From the NCBI GenBank assembly GCA_937125035.1, contig CAKZLG010000121.1, positions 1 through 39,999 of the forward strand: 39,999 nucleotides of DNA, given 5' to 3'. The DNA is from an uncultured Maribacter sp. Its GTDB lineage: Bacteria; Bacteroidota; Bacteroidia; Flavobacteriales; Flavobacteriaceae. A program made the translations under genes and the position numbers. The notes beneath the pieces were generated by a model, which saw nothing but the letters and a program-made list of their open reading frames with translations, was not told where the DNA came from and did not search any database. Positions 8,209 through 15,585 of this stretch are shown here, piece after piece. Every line of letters starts with the position of its first letter. Position 1 is the first letter of the stretch.

Positions 8209-8799
8209 ATGAAGGGAGGCAAGCTCATCATCTTTTCGGCACCGTCCGGCAGCGGTAAGACCACTATTGTAAAACACCTGTTGGCCCAACCGGAACTCAA
8301 TCTTGCGTTTTCCGTCTCGGCCACTTCCAGGCCCAGGAGGGGCAAGGAAAAGAATGGGGAACACTACTACTTCATGTCCGTTTCAGAATTTAAGAACCAC
8401 ATAAAGGCCGATGATTTTTTAGAGTGGGAAGAGGTGTACCGCGATAATTTTTATGGAACCCTGAAAAGTGAGGTGGAACGGCTTTGGGCAGAAGGCAAGA
8501 ATGTTATTTTTGATATTGATGTGGTTGGCGGGCTGCGTATCAAAAAGAAATTCCCCCAGGAGACCTTAGCGGTCTTTGTGAAACCTCCCAGTGTGGACGA
8601 ACTTAAGATACGCCTTAAAAAACGCAGTACGGAGAGTGATGATAAAATCAACATGCGCATTGCAAAGGCCTCTGTGGAGCTCGCCACGGCACCCCAATTT
8701 GATAAGATCATTAAAAATTACGACTTGGAGGTGGCCCTTAAGGAAGCTCATGAGCTTGTGGCCCACTATATAGCGGCCGGTCAAAAGGAAGAGGAATAG
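8209..8799 (+). CDS. gmk: Guanylate kinase
   Basis: This 196-residue enzyme phosphorylates GMP to GDP with ATP, an essential step in guanine nucleotide supply. It has the P-loop APSGSGKT at residues 11-18, the GMP-binding region SATSRPRRGKEKNGEHYYF at about 37-55, and the lid segment with basic residues KIRLKKRSTESDDKINMR. Length matches the bacterial family. It starts directly on the base after the yicC stop codon and is followed three bases later by nadD, so the three genes form a tight operon. Confidence 0.96.
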   Translation: MKGGKLIIFSAPSGSGKTTIVKHLLAQPELNLAFSVSATSRPRRGKEKNGEHYYFMSVSEFKNHIKADDFLEWEEVYRDNFYGTLKSEVERLWAEGKNVIFDIDVVGGLRIKKKFPQETLAVFVKPPSVDELKIRLKKRSTESDDKINMRIAKASVELATAPQFDKIIKNYDLEVALKEAHELVAHYIAAGQKEEE

Positions 8800-8802
8800 C
8801 CC

Positions 8803-9387
8803 ATGAAGAAGGTAGGGCTCTATTTTGGCACATTCAACCCTATACACATGGGCCATTTGGTCATCGCCAACCATATGGTGGAGTTTTCACAGCTGGATGA
8901 GGTTTGGTTCGTGGTAACGCCGCAAAGTCCGTTTAAGGCCAAAAAAAGCCTTTTGGACAATAACCATCGGTACCAAATGGTTTTGGAAGCTACGGAAGAC
9001 TATCCAAAACTGCGCCCCAGTACCATAGAATTCGGTTTGGACCAACCCAATTACACTATAGATACCTTAGCACATCTGTCCGAGAAATATCCCGGAGGGC
9101 ATCAATTTGGTCTCATCATGGGAGAGGATAACCTTAAAAGTTTCCATAAATGGAAAAATTACGAGGTCATTTTGGCGCATTATGAGCTCTATGTCTATCC
9201 GCGTATATCAGAAGGCAGCTGGCCGGAAAGCTTGCAGGACCATCCGCACATACATATGGTGGATGCCCCTATCATGGAGATATCATCCACTTTTATACGT
9301 AAGAGCCACAAAGCCGGTAAGAATATACGGCCCCTGCTGCCAGAGGCGGTGTGGCGGTATATGGACGAAATGAATTTCTATAGGTGA
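8803..9387 (+). CDS. nadD: Nicotinate-nucleotide adenylyltransferase
   Basis: The 194-residue product catalyses ATP-dependent adenylation of nicotinate mononucleotide, the penultimate step of NAD synthesis. It shows the nucleotidyltransferase motif GTFNPIHMGHL at about residues 9-19, a KSFHKWKNYE substrate-binding segment and the second signature ISSTFIRK near 165-172. It lies three bases after gmk and is the last gene of the yicC-gmk-nadD run. The next gene converges on it with only 13 bp between, and no obvious hairpin terminator was seen there. Confidence 0.96.
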   Translation: MKKVGLYFGTFNPIHMGHLVIANHMVEFSQLDEVWFVVTPQSPFKAKKSLLDNNHRYQMVLEATEDYPKLRPSTIEFGLDQPNYTIDTLAHLSEKYPGGHQFGLIMGEDNLKSFHKWKNYEVILAHYELYVYPRISEGSWPESLQDHPHIHMVDAPIMEISSTFIRKSHKAGKNIRPLLPEAVWRYMDEMNFYR

Positions 9388-9400
9388 TGATGCCCTACGG

Positions 9401-10135
9401 CTAAAGCGCACCGCCTTTTAGGAGATGGTCCGTGCCCAGATAGGCGCTGTCCCGGTTATAGTACCAAGCCCTCACCTTGGGCATTTTAATGCCGTTCACT
9501 TCCAGCAGATCGGTCAACAGGATATATTCCCCATCATTTTCGGCCTCATTATGGAAGAACTGATAGGCCTTTAGGGCATAGGTTTGAGGGTCAAAATAAA
9601 AATACCAAGTGTCCTCGCCAACCTCTTCCAAATAAGTCACCTTTAATCTCAAATATTCATTTCCCTTAAAATGAGTCTTGACCACCTTGGGATCAATAAG
9701 GCTTCCTGAATCCTTGAGTTTCATCGGCAGACCATAGAGGTAGGTATAATAGTCCTTCATCATTCTTGCCCGATCACAGGTGATCTTATATCGCTCTCTA
9801 TAGGTGTCTGCAATAACGGGACTATTGTTCAGTAAAAGCTCACATTGCCCTTGTCTCAATATGCTCTTTACGGTATGGCCGTCTTTTCTCACATGGGATT
9901 CAAAATGCGCTCTAGGGAGGTCCAATAGGATCAGGCTTAACCGCGGGGTGTCATCTGGGGTAATCATCTCTATGGATAATTTTCCCTGAAAGCTGCTCCA
10001 GTGGCCTTGCGGGTCATGGAAAGCTATGGCCTTATCCAACAAGTCACCGCCTGTTGGTACTTGTGCATGCAGGTGTGCGGGGTAGAGGGCCATAAGACAC
10101 CCCAGGAGCATTAAGGCCCTGCTAAGAATTGGCAT
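9401..10135 (-). CDS. DUF6503-like secreted protein
   Basis: The product of about 244 residues begins with a Sec signal peptide (MPILSRALMLLGCLMALYPA, likely cleaved after HLHA) and continues as a mostly beta-rich exported protein. DLLDKAIAFHDPQGHWSSF and the YFDPQTYALKAYQFFHN region resemble DUF6503, a family of unknown function typical of Bacteroidota; the fold looks LolA/LppX-like, which is inference. Possible starts are ATG at 10144 or 10135; I prefer 10135 because it gives a compact signal peptide. The start lies inside the end of the phosphate transporter gene (overlap about 14 bp), so the two are probably cotranscribed. Confidence 0.78.
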   Translation of the reverse strand: MPILSRALMLLGCLMALYPAHLHAQVPTGGDLLDKAIAFHDPQGHWSSFQGKLSIEMITPDDTPRLSLILLDLPRAHFESHVRKDGHTVKSILRQGQCELLLNNSPVIADTYRERYKITCDRARMMKDYYTYLYGLPMKLKDSGSLIDPKVVKTHFKGNEYLRLKVTYLEEVGEDTWYFYFDPQTYALKAYQFFHNEAENDGEYILLTDLLEVNGIKMPKVRAWYYNRDSAYLGTDHLLKGGAL

Positions 10136-12365
10136 ACTTATCATAGGTCTCAATAAGGTTCATAGTGGCCGATAACAGGTCTTTGGTTTCCAGCAAGAGG
10201 CTAAAATAAAGTGCTGTGTTCTTTGGGCTGGATTCATCTGAACGGGTGCGCTCTACCTGTTTCGTGATCTTTTCATCCAATTTGCCCAAGAGCTCCTCCT
10301 TGTTCATGAGCAACTGGGTGAGGCCGCCAAAATTTTTGGTCTGGAATATGGTCTCTATGTCCGAGAAAAGTTTCTCAATATATTGATCTGTTTGCTTTAG
10401 ATCCTTAATCTGGTTGAACCTAAGCTTTTTATGGTTGTTGTGGACATGTTTGTAACCAGCCTTGGAAATGTACTCCATTGATTGGGTCATGTCCTGAAGA
10501 TAGCTCAGGGCGGTGATATAAAAGTTACTGGCGCCCACATTGCTCTCATCCAGGTTTTTTATGAAATAGAAAATATTGTCCCTTAGCTCCTCTACCTCCT
10601 TGTTGAGTTTTGAAATGCCCTTTCGACTTTTTTTAAGCGTGTCCAGGTCATGCTTGGCCAAGCCGTCCATGCTTTGGGTGTATATTTTATTGCTCCGTTT
10701 CATGGCAAGGGCAATATTGGAGGAACTCTCTTCAATAAGGTCTATTATCGTATTGCTTTCGGCCTTTTGAAGACGCTCTTCCATAATGGTCTCCTTTACC
10801 TTTTTGGAGTGGGATAGATAATTTTTGGTGATGAGGGCAAAGGCTAGGAACAAAAGAATAGCAATGGCGTACGCCCCGCCCAAATGAATGACATAGGCTA
10901 TCAGAGCAGCGGAAACAAAAGCGCTCAGGGCCGTAAAGAACCACCCTCCGATCACATTGAGCACGCCCGCCACTCTGTATACGGCGCTTTCCGGACCCCA
11001 GGCCCGATCCGCCAAGGAGGTGCCCATGGCCACCATAAAAGTGACATAGGTGGTGGACAATGGCAATTTCATGGATGTGGCTATGGAGATCAGCACGCTG
11101 GCGATCATCAGGTTTACTGAGGCCCGTACCATGTCAAATGCCGGGAGGTCCTTTACTTTGCTCTTGGGAATATAGACATACGGCTTTTCAAACTGTTTGT
11201 CTATGGCCCTCTGAACGGACAGTGGTACAATGCCCGAAAGGTTTTCCGAGGCCTTTATGGAGTATTTCACGATTTGGCGGGACAGGAAATTGGGCTGAAA
11301 ACGCTCATCGCCCTCATCTTGTCTTGAAAGGTCCACGCTGGTCTTCACCACATTTTTTGCCTTGGAGGAAAACCATAGCGTAATGATCATGACCACCCCA
11401 GAGGCCAATAGTAAGGTGGTCGGCGTACGAACCGCAGCAGATAGCCCTTGCATATTAAAATCCGAGGGGAGGACCCCAGAGGCTTTCCAGCTATTGAAAG
11501 ATTCCAGCGCTGCCAAGGGCACGCCTATGAAGTTCACAAGGTCATTACCGGCAAAGGCCATGGCCAGGGCAAAAGTGCCCAATACAATCACTAGTCTATA
11601 GATGCTCCATTTAAAGAAGGTCATGACGAAATAGGCACAAAGACTCCATAGCACAAAGTTGGCCAAGAGGAACAAAAAGGGTTGTTCCGCTATAAAGGCG
11701 TTGACTTCTGGGCCAATCAGGGTGGTGCCCTTGAGGCCCTTGATCAAGATAAAATAGATGATGGCGGTAATGGCCAGCCCCCCAAAAAGGGCTCCTACCC
11801 AATTGGCTTTCTTCTCAAACTTAAAAGAGATCAATAACCTAGTGGCAAACTGTACCAACGCCCCAATGGTAAAGGCAACCACGACGGAAAGTAAAATGCC
11901 CAAAATGATTTCGGTGGCCTTTTCGGTATTGATGTAGTTCAACAGTTCTGGAAATCCTCCCCCGTCATTGTAGATCTTTACAAGAGAAATGGCCACGGCG
12001 GCACCAAGCAGTTCAAAGACGATGGAAACGGTGGTAGAGGTGGGCATGCCCAACGTGTTGAAAAAATCCAACAACAGAATGTCGGTGATCATGACCGCCA
12101 TAAAAACAATCATGATTTCTGCAAAGACAAACTCACTTGGATTAAAGATACCCTTTCTGGCCACTTCCATCATACCGCTAGAGGAAATGGCGCCAAAGGC
12201 AATGCCCAAACTGGCCACGATCATTATGGTCTTGAAGGAAATAGCTTTGGACCCAATGGCCGAATTCAGAAAGTTGACCGCATCATTGCTGACACCCACG
12301 ACCAAGTCCGTTATGGCCAAAACCGCGAGGGCTATAATGAGGAAGAGATAAAAATTTTCGTCCAT
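10122..12365 (-). CDS. PiT-family inorganic phosphate transporter with PhoU-like C-terminal domain
   Basis: This 747-residue inner-membrane protein carries both halves of the PHO4/PiT fold. The first signature, GVSNDAVNFLNSAIGSK, is at residues 24-40 and the partner GMPTSTTVSIVFELLGA at 106-122. The second half repeats them as AGNDLVNFIGVPLAA and LPLSTTYVTFMVAMG. After the last helix (about residue 530) comes a 200-residue charged helical domain resembling PhoU, as in many Bacteroidota PiT proteins; it may gate or regulate transport. PiT proteins move phosphate (often as metal-phosphate) with a cation. I chose ATG at 12365 over the TTG one codon upstream. A candidate regulatory site lies 46 bp upstream. 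Confidence 0.93.
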   Translation of the reverse strand: MDENFYLFLIIALAVLAITDLVVGVSNDAVNFLNSAIGSKAISFKTIMIVASLGIAFGAISSSGMMEVARKGIFNPSEFVFAEIMIVFMAVMITDILLLDFFNTLGMPTSTTVSIVFELLGAAVAISLVKIYNDGGGFPELLNYINTEKATEIILGILLSVVVAFTIGALVQFATRLLISFKFEKKANWVGALFGGLAITAIIYFILIKGLKGTTLIGPEVNAFIAEQPFLFLLANFVLWSLCAYFVMTFFKWSIYRLVIVLGTFALAMAFAGNDLVNFIGVPLAALESFNSWKASGVLPSDFNMQGLSAAVRTPTTLLLASGVVMIITLWFSSKAKNVVKTSVDLSRQDEGDERFQPNFLSRQIVKYSIKASENLSGIVPLSVQRAIDKQFEKPYVYIPKSKVKDLPAFDMVRASVNLMIASVLISIATSMKLPLSTTYVTFMVAMGTSLADRAWGPESAVYRVAGVLNVIGGWFFTALSAFVSAALIAYVIHLGGAYAIAILLFLAFALITKNYLSHSKKVKETIMEERLQKAESNTIIDLIEESSSNIALAMKRSNKIYTQSMDGLAKHDLDTLKKSRKGISKLNKEVEELRDNIFYFIKNLDESNVGASNFYITALSYLQDMTQSMEYISKAGYKHVHNNHKKLRFNQIKDLKQTDQYIEKLFSDIETIFQTKNFGGLTQLLMNKEELLGKLDEKITKQVERTRSDESSPKNTALYFSLLLETKDLLSATMNLIETYDKYANS

Positions 12366-12410
12366 CAATGAAAAATTAGCGTAAAAGTGATCTTAAAATA
12401 CAGAACAAAT

Positions 12411-12426
12411 GTTACATTAAGGTTAT
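12411..12426 (-). promoter_or_regulatory. Candidate regulator site (site A) upstream of the phosphate transporter
   Basis: Read in the gene direction, this site is ATAACCTTAATGTAAC, with TAAC repeated at an 11-bp period. It matches 13 of 16 positions with a site upstream of the next gene (12993-13008) and 13 of 16 with one at 22327-22342. An 11-bp repeat is the spacing used by PhoB/PhoP-type response regulators, and this gene is a phosphate transporter, so a Pho-box role is a reasonable inference. No protein evidence is available. Confidence 0.45.
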
Positions 12427-12561
12427 GAAATAAAAGGTTGGTCAGAATCAAGATCAACCAACGTCAATAATAAGCAAAAAAGCCATAATTCCCTGAAAAT
12501 TCTTCAAATCAATAGGGAAAGCCTGCCCTTAAAACATAAGAACCAGGGCACTTGTTGTACT

Positions 12562-12957
12562 TCAGGGTTTAAAGGAAGAGGAAGGGTATGGTTGGGCTTC
12601 GGTATCTGCATTGGAGGTCATAATGGGTGCAGCATCCAAGGCCAAGGTTTTTGCGGCCAAGGCCTGTACAATTTCCAAGCGCTCACCACTTTTGACCGTA
12701 ATGGGCATTTCAAGGTCCTCGTAGCCCAAGAATGAGATGTGCAAAGTATACTCACCAGGCTGCAAATTGGTAAATTCAAAGTTGCCGTGAAAATTGGTCA
12801 GGGTGCTCGCCTCCGTTTCACTCAAGGCAACATGTGCCATGAGCAAGGGCTCGCCATGCATTTCGGCGTCAATGACAGTGCCGCTTAGCCCACCGGGTTC
12901 CTGTGATTGTACCGCTATTCCCAAACATAGCGCTAGACCTAAAACAACATACTTCAT
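12562..12957 (-). CDS. Small secreted CarboxypepD_reg-like protein
   Basis: The product is 131 residues: a Sec signal peptide (about 1-19, ending VQSQ) followed by one CarboxypepD_reg-like beta-sandwich (GLSGTVIDAEMHGEPLLMAHV to TVKSGERLEIVQAL, about 23-107) and a short polar tail. This domain usually precedes the plug of SusC/TonB receptors in Bacteroidota, but here it stands alone with no barrel after it. The function is unknown. Upstream are a 20-bp palindrome just before the start and a site matching the one before the phosphate transporter, suggesting shared control and a possible role in phosphate stress. It lies 196 bp upstream of the transporter on the same strand. Confidence 0.8.
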   Translation of the reverse strand: MKYVVLGLALCLGIAVQSQEPGGLSGTVIDAEMHGEPLLMAHVALSETEASTLTNFHGNFEFTNLQPGEYTLHISFLGYEDLEMPITVKSGERLEIVQALAAKTLALDAAPIMTSNADTEAQPYPSSSFKP

Positions 12958-12962
12958 TTCAT

Positions 12963-12982
12963 TTTATTTGCTTGCAAATAAA
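12963..12982. promoter_or_regulatory. 20-bp near-perfect palindrome just upstream of the CarboxypepD_reg gene
   Basis: TTTATTTGC (12963-12971) and GCAAATAAA (12974-12982) are perfect inverted arms around a 2-bp centre. The element starts 5 bp before the ATG at 12957, so it could be an operator that blocks transcription or a hairpin that hides the start codon. Confidence 0.45.
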
Positions 12983-12992
12983 CGGTGTCAAC

Positions 12993-13008
12993 GTTAAGTT
13001 AAGGTTAG
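12993..13008 (-). promoter_or_regulatory. Candidate regulator site (site B) upstream of the CarboxypepD_reg gene
   Basis: In the gene direction this reads CTAACCTTAACTTAAC. TAAC recurs at an 11-bp period, and an interleaved GTCA/GTTA pair (12987, 12998 on the + strand) keeps the same period. It lies 36 bp upstream of the start codon and resembles the sites at 12411-12426 and 22327-22342. I infer a common DNA-binding regulator. Confidence 0.45.
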
Positions 13009-13038
13009 CCAGAGATTATATGTAGATGTGTAAATCGT

Positions 13039-13046
13039 TAAGTTTG
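13039..13046 (+). promoter_or_regulatory. Candidate -7 promoter element for dgt
   Basis: TAAGTTTG fits the Bacteroidota -7 consensus TAnnTTTG and points toward dgt, 71 bp downstream. No good -33 TTG is found at the usual distance, so the call is tentative. Confidence 0.35.
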
Positions 13047-13117
13047 CACCATGTGCTCTACATTAAAGTAGGACCTACGCAAACAAAAAATGTATCTTGC
13101 GGCACACTATGTGCACT

Positions 13118-14461
13118 ATGAACTGGGAACAGCTACTTTCACTGCGCCGTCATGGCGATAAGAACAAAAGACTCCGAAATGAACAAGATGAGACCCGTTT
13201 GGGTTTTGATGTGGACTATGACCGCATCATTTTTTCCGCTGCTTTCAGGAGTCTACAGGACAAAACACAGGTCATTCCCCTGTCAAAGACAGATTTTGTA
13301 CACACCCGTTTAACCCATAGTCTGGAAGTATCCGTTGTGGGGAGGAGCCTAGGGCGTTTGGCCGGGAAATCCCTATTGGACAGGCATCCTTATCTGAACG
13401 AAATCCATGGCTATCAATTTACGGACTTTGGGGCCATAGTCGCGGCCGCCGCTCTGGCGCACGATATTGGAAACCCTCCATTTGGACACAGCGGGGAAAA
13501 GGCCATTGGGGAGTATTTTAGAAGTGGGCACGGTGCCAGGTTCAGGGAGCATCTTACCGAGACCCAATACCAGGATCTTGCGGATTTTGAGGGCAATGCC
13601 AATGGTTTTAAACTGCTTACACAGGATAGGGCAGGTGCGCCCGGTGGGCTGCGTTTGAGCTATGCCACTCTGGGGGCCTTTATGAAATACCCCAAGGGGT
13701 CTCTTCCAAAAAGGCCCACCCCGCATATTGCGGATAAAAAATTTGGGTTTTTCCAAAGTGAGCAGGCCGCCTTCCAAGACATTGCCGAAGAACTGGGGCT
13801 GGTAAAGACTTCCCAAGACCGCAATCCCTCTTTTTGCAGGCATCCTTTAACCTACTTGGTCGAAGCCGCAGACGATATATGTTACACCATCATAGATTTT
13901 GAGGACGGCATCAATCTAGGGCTCATTCCGGAAGAATATGCCTTGGAATATCTCATTAAACTGGTAAAGGACAACATCAATACCAAGAAATACAATGCGC
14001 TGGACTTGAAGGAAGACCGTTTGAGCTACCTGCGTGCCCTGGCCATCAATACATTGATCCAAGATGCCGTAACGGTTTTCATGAAAAATGAAGTGGCCAT
14101 TCTCAACGGTACTTTTGCCGTTTCCCTTATGGACAAAAGCGCGTACGATGCACAGATTAGGGACATCCTTAAATTGAGCGTCCATAACATCTATCAATCC
14201 TCCGAAGTGGTGGAAAAGGAAATTGCCGGGTACACCATCATTTCAGATATTTTGGATGTGTACATCAATGCCTTGGTGCACAAAAGGAACCATACCGCTT
14301 CCAATTACCACAATTTGGTCTTGCGCACCTTACCGGAATTTTACCGAAATGCGGAGGTTTCACACTATGAAATTCTATTGAACACCTGTTGCTATGTGGC
14401 CAGTCTTTCAGACAGTGCCGCTGTTCATATGCACAACAAGATCAAGGGCAGCCAACTCTAA
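13118..14461 (+). CDS. dgt: dGTPase / dNTP triphosphohydrolase (HD domain)
   Basis: This enzyme of 447 residues hydrolyses deoxynucleoside triphosphates, classically dGTP to deoxyguanosine and triphosphate, tuning dNTP pools. HD-domain metal ligands are visible: His67 in HTRLTHSLEVS, His115-Asp116 in LAHDIGNPPFGH, and an Asp in AADDICYTIIDFED. RLGFDVDYDRIIFSAAFRSLQDKTQV matches the N-terminal family signature around residues 28-52, though the stretch is split here by reading only its key parts. I chose ATG at 13118 (MNWEQLLSL); ATG at 13109 and TTG at 13097 are in frame. Its stop codon overlaps the stop of the convergent DUF3078 gene. Confidence 0.93.
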   Translation: MNWEQLLSLRRHGDKNKRLRNEQDETRLGFDVDYDRIIFSAAFRSLQDKTQVIPLSKTDFVHTRLTHSLEVSVVGRSLGRLAGKSLLDRHPYLNEIHGYQFTDFGAIVAAAALAHDIGNPPFGHSGEKAIGEYFRSGHGARFREHLTETQYQDLADFEGNANGFKLLTQDRAGAPGGLRLSYATLGAFMKYPKGSLPKRPTPHIADKKFGFFQSEQAAFQDIAEELGLVKTSQDRNPSFCRHPLTYLVEAADDICYTIIDFEDGINLGLIPEEYALEYLIKLVKDNINTKKYNALDLKEDRLSYLRALAINTLIQDAVTVFMKNEVAILNGTFAVSLMDKSAYDAQIRDILKLSVHNIYQSSEVVEKEIAGYTIISDILDVYINALVHKRNHTASNYHNLVLRTLPEFYRNAEVSHYEILLNTCCYVASLSDSAAVHMHNKIKGSQL

Positions 14462-15585
14462 AAATCGTAGCTTACCCCAATGCCCAATACTTGCTTAAAC
14501 TGAATTCTGGGGGTTCCCGTTGTGGTCACTACACCGTTGGCGTTTCTTTCCTCACCAAAAAGAATATCATCATCATAGATGATATGGGTGCCCAAGGTGG
14601 TGAGGATGTACTTGTTGACCCTGAGCCTTAAATTGAGTTCCCAGTCCACATCCACATTACCAAAACTGTTCAGATAATCCGTATATAGGTTGAGCCTGCT
14701 CTTCAGATCTATGTTCTCCGCTATGTGCAGGTCCCAGTTGTGGGTGATGAGAAAACCGAGTTCCAGCAGGTGGTTCTTGCCCGGGGTGAGCACGTTGCCA
14801 TCACCGTCCAACACGGCTTTATCCACGCCAAAGGCCCCTCTATCCGCAAGATCTTGATCAAGTACAAAGGTTGATTTCTGGGTAATGGGGGAGATGTAAA
14901 GGTTGAATTTCTGATCTTTACTGATGTAGGACGTACCCGCACCCATGAACAGATACCCCGGGGCCATGAACCGTGATATGGGAGTACTCCTATCCGGATA
15001 CTTATATCCGTTGGAAAATTGGGTATTGAAATTGACCTGTACGGAATAGTACCAATTGCTTATGGTATCCCTACGGTAACCCAAGTTGGAGTTGAAACGG
15101 ATCACATCTTCCGTTTTTCGTATTTTCTGGCCTTCCTGTGCGTTGATGCCGTAACGGAGTTCCAAGTTGTTGTCCCATTTGAAATACCGGAACTTATAGT
15201 TTCTGGAAAACCTGAAAAAGCTCAATGCGCTGATGGCATTATCACCACCGGCATTCCAGTTTACAAAGGCCACTTCACTCACATTTAGGCCAAAATTATT
15301 TTCCCTGGACCAAAAGGAAGGTACTTTGAACCTGTGGTAGGAATCCTTGAGGGACCGGTGTTTTTTAAAGGAGATCACCGGGTTGGTCAAATTAACCCCC
15401 CGGGGTATGTTTTTGATCTTTGTTTGGGTCTTTCGGATGACAATGGTATCAATGACCGTGGTATCCCGCAGAATGGTATCTGTGGGCACGTATCTGGGAA
15501 TGCTGTCTTGGGCATTGCTCAAATGGAAGCCTATGAATAAAAACATCAAAGGGAGGGCCCTTTTAATTGAAGCGCTCATTTGCAT
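14458..15585 (-). CDS. DUF3078 domain protein, outer-membrane-associated
   Basis: The 375-residue product has a Sec signal peptide (hydrophobic 10-23, cleavage near SNAQ) and a C-terminal region rich in alternating beta-strands, ending in the aromatic GIGVSYDF expected of an outer-membrane beta-barrel. The segment AFVNWNAGGDNAISAL is a DUF3078 hallmark. The family is common in Bacteroidota and lacks a known function. ATG at 15585 and 15579 are both possible starts. The start overlaps the end of dxs by 23 bp, so it is likely translated from the dxs transcript. At its 3' end it converges on dgt with a 4-bp stop overlap. Confidence 0.85.
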   Translation of the reverse strand: MQMSASIKRALPLMFLFIGFHLSNAQDSIPRYVPTDTILRDTTVIDTIVIRKTQTKIKNIPRGVNLTNPVISFKKHRSLKDSYHRFKVPSFWSRENNFGLNVSEVAFVNWNAGGDNAISALSFFRFSRNYKFRYFKWDNNLELRYGINAQEGQKIRKTEDVIRFNSNLGYRRDTISNWYYSVQVNFNTQFSNGYKYPDRSTPISRFMAPGYLFMGAGTSYISKDQKFNLYISPITQKSTFVLDQDLADRGAFGVDKAVLDGDGNVLTPGKNHLLELGFLITHNWDLHIAENIDLKSRLNLYTDYLNSFGNVDVDWELNLRLRVNKYILTTLGTHIIYDDDILFGEERNANGVVTTTGTPRIQFKQVLGIGVSYDF

